This document shows, one piece after another, positions 43,429 through 52,687 of a stretch of 64,000 nucleotides of DNA (the stretch's first letter is position 1; the number at the start of each line of letters is the position of its first letter). The DNA is taken from NCBI GenBank assembly GCA_041398245.1, contig JAWKVC010000006.1, positions 124,001 to 188,000 of the forward strand, given 5' to 3'. The notes below the pieces were generated by a model. That model did no database searches. It was given only the letters and a program-made list of their open reading frames with translations, and had not been told where the DNA came from. Origin of the DNA: UBA7672 sp041398245 (GTDB lineage Bacteria > Pseudomonadota > Alphaproteobacteria > Caulobacterales > Hyphomonadaceae). Position numbers and translations under genes: made by a program.

Positions 43429-44874
43429 CTACTCGTAGCTGCCGCCGGCGTACATCTTCACGAGTTGATGGAGGAACATCCGGCCTTCCATCAGCTGCTT
43501 GACGCCGACGCGTTCATTGAGACCGTGCGCCCCCGACGTGTTCGGGTCAGCGAAGATACCGGAGACGCCATAGGTCGGAATGCCGGCCGGCGTCGTGAAG
43601 CGGCCATCGGTTGCGCCCGTCGACATTGCCGGGATCACCGGAACGCCCGGCCACATCTTCTCGGTCAGCTGCTCGATCGGGCCGAGGATCTCCGGCGGCA
43701 GGGGCGGCGGCGTCATCGGCGTTTCCGGATCCGATTTCAGCGTGACCTTCACAACCGGGTTGGCGATGGCGGCTTCGAGCTTGCTGCGGATTTCTTCCTG
43801 CGTGTGGCCGGGGAAAATGCGGCAGTTGACGTTGGCCGTGGCGCGCTGGGGCAGCGCGTTGGGGGCGTGCCCGGCCGAGAGCTGGGTCGCCACACAGGTG
43901 GTGCGCAGGGTTGCATTATAACCGGGATTGGCGAGCAGGCGGCGGATGGCGGCGGCGTTCTCGCCGTCGGCGGCATCGCGCATATCCTGACCTTCCTGGC
44001 CGGGCGTTATCGCGCCCATGCGTCGGAAGAAATTGCGCGTAGCGTCGTTGAACTCGATGGGAAACTCGTAGGCCTGCACGGCGAGCAATGCCTGACCGAG
44101 CTCGTAGATCGCGTTGTCCGGAACGGGACGGGAGGAGTGGCCGCCGGGGTTGGTCACCTCGATCGAGAAGTCCTGGTAAAGCTTCTCGCCAGCCTGCACG
44201 CCGTTGTAGAGATATTTTCCGGTCGCCGGATCAATGCGGCCGCCGGCGCCTTCGTTGAGCGCGAAGCCGGCGGAGATCAGATCGAGGTGTTCTTCGGTCA
44301 TGTACTTCGCGCCGACATACTCGTTGGGGCTCTCTTCCCCGCAGTTGAGCATCAGCTTGATCGTGTGCGCGGGCTTGTAGCCTTCGCGTTTGAAGCGGAC
44401 CATCGAGTCCGTGAAGATCGCGGCCATCGCCTTGTCGTCGGTCGCACCGCGCGCATAGAAGAAGCCATCTTCTTCCGTCAGCACGAAGGGGTCGCGCACC
44501 CAGTCCTCGCGCTTGGCTTCCACCACATCGATATGCGCCATCAGCAGGATCGGCTTGGTGGCGGGGTCGGAGCCGGGAAGGATGGCGACAAGGTTGCCGT
44601 CCTGCGGACGGTTCGGCTTGGGGTTCACAAGGATGTGGAGGTCGCTCTCGGGATAGCCGGCGGCGACAAGGCGGGCCTTCATTCGTTCAGCGGCGAGCGT
44701 GCATGAGCCGACCGACAGCGTTGTGTTCGTTTCGATCAGCTCCTTGTAGAGGCCGCGGAATTCCGCTTCGTGCGCGCCGGGCTCGCGCGAATAGTCTTCA
44801 GCCATGGTCGTCGCGGCGGGCGGCGTGGCGCACGCGGCGAGCGCGAAGACGGAGGCGGCAAGAAGGAAGCGCAT
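43429..44874 (-). CDS. M20 family metallopeptidase lipoprotein
   Basis: A 481-residue exported peptidase with lipobox LAAC near residue 15. The M20 metal-binding signatures are present: LLMAHIDVVEA (first histidine and aspartate), YARGATDDKAM (bridging aspartate) and LNCGEESPNE (general base and metal glutamates). The dimerisation lid follows. It is close to PM20D-type carboxypeptidase-like hydrolases that cut or form amide bonds of N-acyl amino acids or dipeptides; the substrate is not known. Single gene. Confidence 0.88.
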   Translation of the reverse strand: MRFLLAASVFALAACATPPAATTMAEDYSREPGAHEAEFRGLYKELIETNTTLSVGSCTLAAERMKARLVAAGYPESDLHILVNPKPNRPQDGNLVAILPGSDPATKPILLMAHIDVVEAKREDWVRDPFVLTEEDGFFYARGATDDKAMAAIFTDSMVRFKREGYKPAHTIKLMLNCGEESPNEYVGAKYMTEEHLDLISAGFALNEGAGGRIDPATGKYLYNGVQAGEKLYQDFSIEVTNPGGHSSRPVPDNAIYELGQALLAVQAYEFPIEFNDATRNFFRRMGAITPGQEGQDMRDAADGENAAAIRRLLANPGYNATLRTTCVATQLSAGHAPNALPQRATANVNCRIFPGHTQEEIRSKLEAAIANPVVKVTLKSDPETPMTPPPLPPEILGPIEQLTEKMWPGVPVIPAMSTGATDGRFTTPAGIPTYGVSGIFADPNTSGAHGLNERVGVKQLMEGRMFLHQLVKMYAGGSYE

Positions 44875-44948
44875 GCGGGTGGTCCCCTGAATCTGTCAGG
44901 CGACAAGACCATGTCGCGCGCGTAACGCCAAGCGTCGCGTTGGGCGTT

Positions 44949-45362
44949 TCACGGCCAGGCGGAAATGATTGCCCCGGCTGCCAGCGTTCCGAGCAGCAGG
45001 TGGGTCGCATCCATCACCAGAAGACCCGGCTTCTCCGGACTGTAGACGAAGGAATAGAGCCGCGCCGGCAGGACGATGAAGACGAAGACCTCCAGCGAGA
45101 CGATGAGGCCGGTAGCGAGATTGTCGACGCGCGCCAGCTTCAGGATCAGGGCAAGGCCGATGGCGGTGAGCGCGGGCATGACCCAGGAGATCGCCATCTT
45201 CCACATGTGTGGCTGGAGCTGTTCCCTTGTGTAGCCCGACAGCTTCAGCCAGAGCGCAGAGAACACTGCGCCGTAGATGATGAAGCCAATGGCATAGATG
45301 GCGATGGCCGCGACCAGAATGGCGAGCCAGTTGTCGCCGACGATCATTCCCTGCGGAGGCAT
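44949..45362 (-). CDS. DUF1761 family membrane protein
   Basis: A 137-residue protein with four membrane helices. NWLAILVAAIAIYAIGFIIYG at the N-terminus and FSALWLKLSGYT match DUF1761 proteins. Function unknown. It is upstream of the M20 gene on the same strand, with 74 bases between. GAGGGA 9 bases before ATG 45362. Confidence 0.78.
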   Translation of the reverse strand: MPPQGMIVGDNWLAILVAAIAIYAIGFIIYGAVFSALWLKLSGYTREQLQPHMWKMAISWVMPALTAIGLALILKLARVDNLATGLIVSLEVFVFIVLPARLYSFVYSPEKPGLLVMDATHLLLGTLAAGAIISAWP

Positions 45363-45457
45363 GGTTGTTGTCCCTCGATCCCTGCCGGGGAGATTATGCC
45401 TGAATAGTCAGAGAGTCCATTTGGCGTGCCGGAAGGGTCGATTGGACATGCAAAGCA

Positions 45458-45485
45458 AAAGGCCCGCCGGTGAGGGCGGGCCTTT
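45458..45485 (-). terminator. Rho-independent terminator of the etf operon
   Basis: Perfect 11-bp stem (45458-45468 with 45475-45485), 6-base loop. On the minus strand it is followed by TTTTGCTTTG, 22 bases after the etfA stop. The plus strand also ends in T-rich sequence, so it may be bidirectional. Confidence 0.88.
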
Positions 45486-45506
45486 CCTTGTCTGGTCAGT
45501 GAAAGC

Positions 45507-46436
45507 CTAGAGCTTGCTTGTCAGCTCGGGGACGATCTTGAAGAGATCGCCGACAAGGCCGTAGTCCGCGATCTGGAAGATCGGGGCTTCCTCGTCCTTG
45601 TTGATGGCGACGATGATCTTCGAATCCTTCATGCCGGCGAGGTGCTGGATGGCGCCCGAGATGCCGATGGCGATGTAGAGCTCCGGCGCGACGACCTTGC
45701 CTGTCTGTCCGACCTGGAAGTCGTTCGGCGCGTAGCCGGCGTCGACCGCGGCGCGCGAGGCGCCCACGCCCGCGCCGAGCTTGTCGGCCAGCGGCAGGAT
45801 GTACTGGTTGAACTGTTCAGCCGAGGCGAGGGCGCGGCCGCCGGAGACGACGCGCTTGGCCGAGGCGAGTTCGGGACGATCCGACTTCTGCAGTTCCTCG
45901 GAGACGAAGGCCGCCTTGAACGGACCGGCCGGCGCCGCGACGGTTTCGACCGAGGCTGAGCCCGTTGCTTCGACGGCCTTGAAGGCCGTACCGCGAACGG
46001 TGACGACCTTCTTCGCGTCGGACGACTTCACGGTCATGATCGCGTTGCCGGCGTAGATTGGACGCTCGAAGGTCGAGGAGTCGATCACGGCGGTGATTTC
46101 CGAGATCTGCATCACATCGAGCTTGGCGGCGATGCGCGGGGCGACGTTCTTGCCCGTGGTGGTCGCCGGGGCAAAGAAGGCGTCGTAGTTGGCCATCATC
46201 GGAACAACCAGCGCTTCGACGGCTTCGGCCAGCGCATGCGAGAAGGCTTCGCCTTCGGCGTGCAGGACCTTGCGGACGCCAGTGAGCTTCGCGGCTTCGG
46301 CGGCGGCGGGGCCGGCGTTCTGACCGGCGACCAGCACGTCGATATCGCCGCCGAATGCCTGGGCGGCGGCCACGGTCTTGGCCGTCGCGTCGTTCAGCGA
46401 GGCGTTGTTGTGTTCGGCAAAAACAAGAACGGCCAT
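45507..46436 (-). CDS. etfA: Electron transfer flavoprotein, alpha subunit
   Basis: A 309-residue protein that binds FAD and, with EtfB, carries electrons from acyl-CoA and related dehydrogenases to the quinone pool. The FAD domain is recognisable by KRVVSGGRALASAEQF, GASRAAVDAGYAPNDFQVGQTG and LYIAIGISGAIQHLAGM, ending with IADYGLVGDLFKIVPEL. Full length. etfB ends 2 bases upstream, and a strong terminator follows. In this organism a clear client is methylsuccinyl-CoA dehydrogenase at 61.7 kb. Confidence 0.95.
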   Translation of the reverse strand: MAVLVFAEHNNASLNDATAKTVAAAQAFGGDIDVLVAGQNAGPAAAEAAKLTGVRKVLHAEGEAFSHALAEAVEALVVPMMANYDAFFAPATTTGKNVAPRIAAKLDVMQISEITAVIDSSTFERPIYAGNAIMTVKSSDAKKVVTVRGTAFKAVEATGSASVETVAAPAGPFKAAFVSEELQKSDRPELASAKRVVSGGRALASAEQFNQYILPLADKLGAGVGASRAAVDAGYAPNDFQVGQTGKVVAPELYIAIGISGAIQHLAGMKDSKIIVAINKDEEAPIFQIADYGLVGDLFKIVPELTSKL

Positions 46437-46438
46437 GA

Positions 46439-47188
46439 TCAGATGGCTCCAGCGGCTTTGAGTTTGGCGATCAGCGCATCGACGTCGGCGACTTTCTCGC
46501 CGGCTTCGCGCTTCTTCGGCTCGGCGACTTTCACAACGCTGAGGCGCGGGGTGACGTCGACGCCGTAGTCGGCGGGCGACTTGGTGTCGATCGGCTTCTT
46601 CTTCGCTTTCATGATGTTCGGCAGCGAAGCGAAGCGCGGCTCGTTGAGACGCAGGTCGGTGGTGACAACCGCCGGCAGATCGAGCGACACGGTCTGGAGG
46701 CCGCCATCGACTTCGCGCACGACTTTCAACTTGTCGCCATCCTTGGAGACGCCCGAGGCGAACGTGCCCTGGGCCCAGCCGAGCAGGGCGGCGAGCATCT
46801 GGCCTGTCTGATTGGCGTCGTCATCGATGGCCTGCTTGCCGGCGATGACGAGGTCGGGCTTTTCGGCCTCGACGATCTTGGCGAGGATCTTGGCGACGGC
46901 CAGCGGTTCAACCGCGACGTCGGTCTGCACCAGGATGCCGCGGTCGGCGCCCATGGCGAGGCCGATGCGGATGGTTTCCTGCGCCTGGGCCGGACCGATC
47001 GAGACAAGAACGATCTCACCCGTGACGACGCCTTTCTCCTTCATGCGCACCGCCTCTTCGACGGCGATCTCGCAGAACGGGTTCATCGCCATCTTGATGT
47101 TGGCGAGGTCCACGCCCGTGCCATCGGCTTTCACACGCGGGCGGACGTTGGGGTCGATCACCCGCTTGACGGGCACAAGCACCTTCAT
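46439..47188 (-). CDS. etfB: Electron transfer flavoprotein, beta subunit
   Basis: A 249-residue subunit: MKVLVPVKRVIDPNVRPRVK at the start, AMNPFCEIAVEEAVRMKEKG, and LVIAGKQAIDDDANQTGQMLA are EtfB signatures. It forms the AMP-binding partner of EtfA. ATG 47188 begins the operon. The 288 bases upstream to the divergent DUF3144 gene should contain the promoter; no operator is clear. Confidence 0.95.
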   Translation of the reverse strand: MKVLVPVKRVIDPNVRPRVKADGTGVDLANIKMAMNPFCEIAVEEAVRMKEKGVVTGEIVLVSIGPAQAQETIRIGLAMGADRGILVQTDVAVEPLAVAKILAKIVEAEKPDLVIAGKQAIDDDANQTGQMLAALLGWAQGTFASGVSKDGDKLKVVREVDGGLQTVSLDLPAVVTTDLRLNEPRFASLPNIMKAKKKPIDTKSPADYGVDVTPRLSVVKVAEPKKREAGEKVADVDALIAKLKAAGAI

Positions 47189-47476
47189 CGGTGGATTCTC
47201 CGGACTCTTCGGTCTTTCTGGGGTCGTTCTGGCGGTCAGGCCGGTTTGCAGCGCCCTCTATGGTGCGCCTGCGAACCAGCGGGATTTCCGGTAGCCGTGA
47301 CGCGCTCCGGAATCAAGTTTCCCCAGCCGGACAGGGGCAAAAAGCGTCGATTTGGCGCGAATACCCTATGTCCCAGGGGAACATTCATGCCTGACGAAAG
47401 GTTTTGGCGTGGATTTCCCCAAGCGTGCGATAGCCTCGGGTTTCGATACCAGCGTGACACCGGGAGCGAGAGCGCC

Positions 47477-47767
47477 ATGGCCGACCCATTCGATGACGCC
47501 TTCTACGCGCGTGCGGATGCGCACATTCACCTCTCCAACGACCAGCTGGATGGCGCGACGCGGGAGACGGTGAACGCCTCGATGCTGTTTGCGTCGGCGC
47601 GGTTCTGCGCCTGGCTGTCGGCGGGCGGCTACAGCTCGGGTGAGGCGATGGCGGACAAGAAGCAGGAGATCGCCGATTATTTCGTCGACGGTTTCCGGCA
47701 GATGCTGGAGGGCAATCTCGATGCGTACATCCGCAATTTCGACGCCTACATGAAGCCGAAGGAGTAA
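47477..47767 (+). CDS. DUF3144 family protein
   Basis: A 96-residue helical protein: FYARADAHIHLSNDQL, then VNASMLFASARFCAWLSAG and KKQEIADYFVDGFRQMLEGNL match the DUF3144 pattern. Function unknown. ATG 47477 is preceded by GGGAGCGAGAG. The following esterase gene begins 4 bases after the stop, indicating co-transcription. Confidence 0.75.
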   Translation: MADPFDDAFYARADAHIHLSNDQLDGATRETVNASMLFASARFCAWLSAGGYSSGEAMADKKQEIADYFVDGFRQMLEGNLDAYIRNFDAYMKPKE

Positions 47768-47771
47768 GCGG

Positions 47772-48797
47772 ATGCGAGCGCTTGCATGTGCTTTCCTGCT
47801 GGCCGGGTGCGCGACAGGTGCGCCGGCCGCACCGGTCGAGACTGCAGCGAACATCGCACGCGGCCTGGATTGCATGTTCGTCGCGGAAGAAGAAGCCGCG
47901 GCGAGCGCCGGCGTGCCGAATGTCACACATGCGGGCGTGCGCCTCGATCCCCAGCCGCCGCCGTCGACCAATCCCGATGACGCCATCGCCGTGCGGGCGA
48001 ACATCCCGCGCTCGGCCCAGCCGCCACTGACCGCCAGCCAGAAGCGTATCCTGATGTGCGGTTACGAGATGGACGAAGCCAACGCGCGAATGCCGTTTTC
48101 GCTGTTCGTCCCGGAGGGCTACGACCCAGCGCGCAAGTGGCCCCTGATTGTCGACCTGCACGGTTCCGGCGTGACGCCGCTGCAGCAGATGCTGTTTGAC
48201 GGCACAACGGACTTTGCCCAGCGCGACGGTTACATCGTCGTTGCGCCGATGGGATACTCGACCCGCGGCGGCTGGGGCCCGTCACGCGGCAACCCGCAAT
48301 CGGTGGAGACCGCGGACATGAATCCCGCCACGGGCGCGAAGTGGGCGATCAACGAGTTATCCGAACAGGATGCGATGACCATGCTGGCCATGATGCGCAC
48401 GACATTCAACATAGATCCTGACCGGATCTATCTGATGGGCCATTCCATGGGTGGGTTTGGCACATTCTTCCTCGGCGCCAAGCACAACACGATCTGGGCA
48501 GGCATCGCGCCGATCGCGGGCGGGGGCGTCGGACCGAATGCGCCGGCCGAGCGGCTGAAACAAGTGCCGGTGCTGGTGATGCATGGGGCCGAAGACAATG
48601 TTGTGCGCAAGGAAAGCTCGCGGAATTCGGTGCGCGAGCTCCAGAGTGTGGGCGCGCAGCATATCTATCTCGAGTTTCCCGGCCTTGAGCATGAATTCTT
48701 CATCCGGCGCGGGCGCGACAATCTGGAGAAGGTGTTCGACTTCTTCAATCTCGTCTCGAAACACACGAACGCCGGTCCGATACCCGACGCACAATGA
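47772..48797 (+). CDS. Lipoprotein alpha/beta hydrolase (esterase/PHB depolymerase-like)
   Basis: A 341-residue exported hydrolase with lipobox LAGC near residue 13. The second half is the catalytic domain: WPLIVDLHGSG (oxyanion region), the nucleophile serine in IYLMGHSMGGFG (about residue 225), an aspartate in MHGAEDNVV and a histidine in GLEHEFF. The pattern resembles esterases of the PHB depolymerase/feruloyl esterase group (LpqC-like). Substrate unknown. It is preceded by the DUF3144 gene. Confidence 0.82.
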   Translation: MRALACAFLLAGCATGAPAAPVETAANIARGLDCMFVAEEEAAASAGVPNVTHAGVRLDPQPPPSTNPDDAIAVRANIPRSAQPPLTASQKRILMCGYEMDEANARMPFSLFVPEGYDPARKWPLIVDLHGSGVTPLQQMLFDGTTDFAQRDGYIVVAPMGYSTRGGWGPSRGNPQSVETADMNPATGAKWAINELSEQDAMTMLAMMRTTFNIDPDRIYLMGHSMGGFGTFFLGAKHNTIWAGIAPIAGGGVGPNAPAERLKQVPVLVMHGAEDNVVRKESSRNSVRELQSVGAQHIYLEFPGLEHEFFIRRGRDNLEKVFDFFNLVSKHTNAGPIPDAQ

Positions 48798-48854
48798 CGC
48801 TTGGCCTGTCATGTCCGGCCGCTAGAGTGAGCCGGACAAACGCGGGAGAAGCGC

Positions 48855-49733
48855 ATGGCGGGACGGTTGGCAGGCAAGGTGGCTGTGATCACGGGAGCGG
48901 CCAGCGGCATCGGCCGCGCGACCGTGGACTTGTTCATCGCGGAAGGCGCGCGGGTGATCGCCGCCGACGTCCAGGAAGACAAGGGCGCCCAGATCGAGCA
49001 TGAGCACAAGGACAAGGTACGCTTCGTTCGCTGCGACGTCATGGCGGAAGCCGACATCGCGTCCGCGGTGAAGGCGGCGAAGGACAGTTTCGGCCGGCTC
49101 GACATCCTGTTCAACAACGCCGGGACCGGCGGCGCGCGCGAAATGCCGGACGGCGTTACCGCGGAGGGCTTCGACTCCGTGATGCATCTTCATGTCCGCG
49201 CGGCGCTGTTCGGCATGAAATACGCAATCCCGATCATGCGCGAGCAGGGCGGCGGCTCGATCATCTCGACGGCGTCCATCGCGGGGCTGCGTACGGGATA
49301 CGGCCCATTGCTCTATTCCATCGCCAAGGCGGCGATCATTCACATGACCCACGCGGCGGCCGCGCAGCTGGGGCCGGAGAATATCCGCGTGAACTGCATC
49401 TGCCCCGGCATGATCGCCACCAACATCTTCGCTGCGTCCTTCGGCATTCCGCGACAGCTTGCCGAGACGCGTATCGACGCGCTTGCGGAGGCGAGCAAGA
49501 ACACCCAGCCGATTCCGCGCGGCGGACGCGGCAGCGACATTGCGGAGGCTGCACTCTATCTGGGCTCGGATGGCTCCAGCTTTGTGACCGGGCACGCGCT
49601 TGTCGTTGATGGCGGGATCACGCTGGGCCCGAACGATGCAGCGCGATTTGCGACATTCGCTCCCGTGTTTGGCGCGCTGGGCGTTGATGCGGAACAGCTG
49701 GCGGCGATCTTCAATCCGCCCAAGGCAGACTGA
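48855..49733 (+). CDS. Short-chain dehydrogenase/reductase
   Basis: A 292-residue SDR. The NAD(P)-binding motif is VITGAASGIGRATVD (TGxxxGIG), the stabilising NAG appears in ILFNNAGTGG, the catalytic Ser in IISTASIAG and the Tyr-Lys pair in YSIAKAA. PGMIATNIF and the late ITxxLVVDGG-like VTGHALVVDGG complete the classical SDR. Acidic D in IAADVQEDKG suggests NAD preference. Substrate unknown. Transcribed alone or with the TerB-like gene 70 bases downstream. Confidence 0.87.
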   Translation: MAGRLAGKVAVITGAASGIGRATVDLFIAEGARVIAADVQEDKGAQIEHEHKDKVRFVRCDVMAEADIASAVKAAKDSFGRLDILFNNAGTGGAREMPDGVTAEGFDSVMHLHVRAALFGMKYAIPIMREQGGGSIISTASIAGLRTGYGPLLYSIAKAAIIHMTHAAAAQLGPENIRVNCICPGMIATNIFAASFGIPRQLAETRIDALAEASKNTQPIPRGGRGSDIAEAALYLGSDGSSFVTGHALVVDGGITLGPNDAARFATFAPVFGALGVDAEQLAAIFNPPKAD

Positions 49734-49806
49734 TCGGCGCGCGCGCCACGGAATTGCCACGCCCGCGCGGGTTGTTCGCGGCGGCCAAAGGCGCCACATC
49801 AGGCCC

Positions 49807-50265
49807 ATGGTTGCCGATTTCTTCAAGCGCATGCTGCGGGCGTCCGAACCGGCGGAACTGCGCCAGGACGATGCCCGCGCAGCGATCACGGCGGTGCTGG
49901 TGATGGCGGCGCGCGCCGATGGGGTCTACGATGAGGCCGAGCGCGAGGTTGTCGACAAGGCGCTGATGCAACGCTTTGCGCTGGGGATGGAGGATGCCCG
50001 GGCCTTGCGCGCGCAGGGCGAGGAAGCCGAGTCCGAGTCGATCGACATCTATCAGTTCACGAAAGCGATCCGGACTGCGATCCCGCATGAGGACAGGATC
50101 GCGATCGTCGAGGCGCTGTGGTCCGTCGTGCTGGCCGATGGCGAGCGCGATCCGCACGAGGACTCGCTGATGCGGCAGCTTGTGGACCGCCTGGGCCTGT
50201 CGCCAATGGACTCAGCGCTGGCGCGTCAGAAGGTGCAAGGCCACGGCAGCATCAGCGGGATGTGA
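49807..50265 (+). CDS. TerB-like family protein
   Basis: A 152-residue helical protein. The pattern ITAVLVMAARADGVYDEAER and ALWSVVLADGERDPHED, two duplicated ADG-acidic motifs about 85 residues apart, is the TerB/DjlA metal-binding layout. In TerB these acidic loops bind calcium or another divalent ion. No other ter gene is present, so tellurite resistance should not be assumed. Convergent with a serine hydrolase gene. Confidence 0.82.
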   Translation: MVADFFKRMLRASEPAELRQDDARAAITAVLVMAARADGVYDEAEREVVDKALMQRFALGMEDARALRAQGEEAESESIDIYQFTKAIRTAIPHEDRIAIVEALWSVVLADGERDPHEDSLMRQLVDRLGLSPMDSALARQKVQGHGSISGM

Positions 50266-50270
50266 GCCGC

Positions 50271-51485
50271 TTAGTCGCCGCTGGCGTTGCCTGCCGGGGT
50301 GGCGGCGAGCAGCAGGTCGCCCATGCGGAACCAGTCGGTCTTCGGAAGACCCAGCTGGTAGTCGAGCCAGGTCGGCATGATCTTGCCGGCGCGTGAACCG
50401 CGCGTGTTCGACAGGATGACAATGCCCGTCTTCTGCTCGGGCAGCCATGCGATCTGCGAGACGAAGCCCTCGACGCTGCCGGAATGCGTCATCAGCTTGT
50501 GTCCGGCATATATGTAGGTGCGCCAGCCAAGGCCGTAGGACGTTTTGGTCACCGGCGTTTTCAGGGCGCGCTGGCGCGCGGACTCCGGCGGCGTGTCGAC
50601 GCGGCTGCGATGCGCCTCCTCGAGCACGGCCCAGGACAGCACGTCAGGCCGTCCGCCCATCTGCGCAATCAACCATTTGCTGAGATCGCTGATCGAGGCG
50701 TTCATGCCGCCAGCGGCGGGGACCCGGTAGTACGGTTCAGTCACCGGAACGGAGACCCAGCCATCCCCGGCGCGCCGGTGGGGGTGGGCCCAGTTGCCCG
50801 TCGCCATCAGGCCGTTGCGGCCGAGCGAGGCGGTGGTCATGCCGAGCGGCTTCAGGATGCGGTCCTGCAGTTCGTCTTCATAGGCGCGGCCGGTTTCCTT
50901 CGTGATCGCATCGGCGATGATGTTGAAGGTGGTGTTCTGGTAGGTGAAGCAGGTGCCGGGCTTGCAGGTCGATTTCACCGATCCGTACTTAGCGAGGATG
51001 TCTTTCGGCGGTGTGCCGGCTTCAAGCAGGTTGTCATAGGCGTAGGGCGGCAGGCCGGTGCGATGTGAGAGCACATCCTCCAGCGTAACGGCCTGCGTGT
51101 CCGCTGCGCTGCGCAGCTTGAACTGCGGCGCGTAGGCGATCGCCCTGGTCTGCAGGTCGAGCTTGCCTTCCGACTGTTCCAGCGCGGCAAGCGTGCCAGC
51201 GAAACCCTTGGACAGCGAGGCAAGGCGGAAGACAGTGTCGGGCGTAACCTTCTGCGTACCGCCCGCTTCGGTGACGCCATAGGTACGTATGAGAACGATC
51301 TTGTCCTCTTTCACCACGGCGACGGCGAGGCCGACAAAGTCCGGCGCGGTGGCGGCGTTATCGAGCTCGGACGCGAAATCGAGCAGCGCCTGATATTCGC
51401 GGGTCGCCTGCGCTTCGGCCGGCGCAGCCAGCGGAGCGGCAAGGCCAAGGGCGAGCGCAACAAGAAGGGAACGGCGTTTCAACAA
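50271..51485 (-). CDS. Serine hydrolase, class C beta-lactamase-related family
   Basis: A 404-residue exported protein with a signal peptide ending near AEAQ (residue 26). Active-site motifs: SLSK (about residue 93) with the nucleophile serine, YQN (about residue 181), and HSGSVEGF in place of KTG near residue 335. This is the same superfamily as the enzyme at 6.6-8.0 kb but it lacks the extra C-terminal domain and is distant in sequence. The start is TTG 51485 or the TTG next to it. Function is likely a cell-wall peptidase or esterase. Confidence 0.85.
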   Translation of the reverse strand: MLKRRSLLVALALGLAAPLAAPAEAQATREYQALLDFASELDNAATAPDFVGLAVAVVKEDKIVLIRTYGVTEAGGTQKVTPDTVFRLASLSKGFAGTLAALEQSEGKLDLQTRAIAYAPQFKLRSAADTQAVTLEDVLSHRTGLPPYAYDNLLEAGTPPKDILAKYGSVKSTCKPGTCFTYQNTTFNIIADAITKETGRAYEDELQDRILKPLGMTTASLGRNGLMATGNWAHPHRRAGDGWVSVPVTEPYYRVPAAGGMNASISDLSKWLIAQMGGRPDVLSWAVLEEAHRSRVDTPPESARQRALKTPVTKTSYGLGWRTYIYAGHKLMTHSGSVEGFVSQIAWLPEQKTGIVILSNTRGSRAGKIMPTWLDYQLGLPKTDWFRMGDLLLAATPAGNASGD

Positions 51486-51580
51486 GACCCCCGACTGGGC
51501 GGACGGCGCGGCAGCGGCAAATCACCTCTGCCGGGCAATCCTTGAGGAAACAAGTTAACGGCGAACTAGGCGGGAATTTG

Positions 51581-52060
51581 TCAGATACCTGACGAGCTGG
51601 CGAGCGTTTCGCGCACCGCCATCAGCACTTTTCCGAGAAGATTCTGGCCCTGCCAGCTGGCGGGATCCTGCGCGGCCGGGTCATCGATCGCCAGCCCGAT
51701 GCCCCAGATGAAATCCTTGGGGTTGGCTTCGGCCAGGAGGGAGTCGCCAGTTTCCAGAAGGCGGCGGCGTAACCCCGCATTCTGGCCGAATTTTGCGAGA
51801 TTGCCGGCCGTCACGATGGCGACCTTCCGCCCGTCCCACGTTTCGCCGACGAAACCAGCAACGCGCCCGCCCATCATCTTGTGCTCGTGCGGGCTGTCGG
51901 ATCGCATGATGCGTTCAGCCATCGCGTCATCGCCGAAGAGCCGCGCCTTTTCGGCGTGCATGTATTGCTCGGCGCAGATGTAGTCGCGGCCATCCACGCT
52001 GAACCGCGCGGCGTGGAACTGGCTGAACGGGCCCTTCATGAAGAGATGGACCGCTTGCAT
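51581..52060 (-). CDS. NADAR family protein (YbiA-like N-glycosidase)
   Basis: A 159-residue protein of the NADAR group: FSQFHAARFSVDGRDYICAEQYMHAEKARLFGD is the typical opening, and FIWGIGL with QNLLGKVLMAVRE the typical end. Family members hydrolyse N-glycosidic bonds in riboflavin-pathway intermediates or remove ADP-ribose from guanine. It begins 7 bases after the stop of the adenosyltransferase gene and shares its transcript, though the two activities have no obvious link. Confidence 0.88.
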   Translation of the reverse strand: MQAVHLFMKGPFSQFHAARFSVDGRDYICAEQYMHAEKARLFGDDAMAERIMRSDSPHEHKMMGGRVAGFVGETWDGRKVAIVTAGNLAKFGQNAGLRRRLLETGDSLLAEANPKDFIWGIGLAIDDPAAQDPASWQGQNLLGKVLMAVRETLASSSGI

Positions 52061-52067
52061 CGGCTTG

Positions 52068-52646
52068 CTAGCGATTGGCGCCGGGAACCCAGAGCACGTC
52101 GCTGGCGCCGTTTTCGTTGGCGCGGCGGGCGGCGACGAACAGGAAGTCCGACAGGCGGTTGGCGTAGGCCAGCGCCGGGGTCGAAACGACCTCGCCCGGC
52201 GTTGCGGCGAGCTGGGCGACCAGCCGTTCGGCGCGGCGCGAAACGGCGCGCGCGACGTGCAGGTGCGCCGCGAGAGCCGAGCCGCCCGGCAGGATGAAGC
52301 TGTTGAGCGGCGGGATCGCCGCGTTCATCTGGTCGATCTCGGTTTCAAGGCGCGTCACCTGCGCTTCGACAATGCGAAGCGGCGTCCAGCCGAGCGGCTT
52401 GTCGCGTTCGGGCGTTGCAAGGTCAGCCCCCAGATCGAAGAGATCGTTCTGGATGCGGCCCAGCATGGCGTCGAGCTCCGCGTCATCTCCGGCATGAAGC
52501 CGCGCGACGCCGATGGCCGAGTTGGTTTCATCGACCGCGCCATAGCTCTCGACTCGGATATTCCATTTTTCAACGCGTTCGCCCGTGGCGAGGCCGGTCG
52601 TGCCGTCGTCACCGGTGCGTGTGTAGATCTTGTTCAGGACAACCAT
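52068..52646 (-). CDS. ATP:cob(I)alamin adenosyltransferase, PduO type
   Basis: A 192-residue trimeric adenosyltransferase. KIYTRTGDDGTTGLATGERV is the conserved ATP-binding N-terminus, and VARAVSRRAERL plus YANRLSDFLFVAAR belong to the C-terminal helices, all hallmarks of the PduO/MMAB type. It transfers the adenosyl group from ATP to cobalamin to form coenzyme B12. In this window the main consumer is ethylmalonyl-CoA mutase. ATG 52646 chosen. Followed by the NADAR gene at 7 bases. Confidence 0.92.
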   Translation of the reverse strand: MVVLNKIYTRTGDDGTTGLATGERVEKWNIRVESYGAVDETNSAIGVARLHAGDDAELDAMLGRIQNDLFDLGADLATPERDKPLGWTPLRIVEAQVTRLETEIDQMNAAIPPLNSFILPGGSALAAHLHVARAVSRRAERLVAQLAATPGEVVSTPALAYANRLSDFLFVAARRANENGASDVLWVPGANR

Positions 52647-52687
52647 GGCGCAGGTTCGCACCGGGCCGCATCAGTGGTCAATGCAGG

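Noticed and set aside
49807..50265. Tellurite resistance locus
   Set aside because: Only a TerB-like protein is present, without other ter genes; TerB domains have broader roles.
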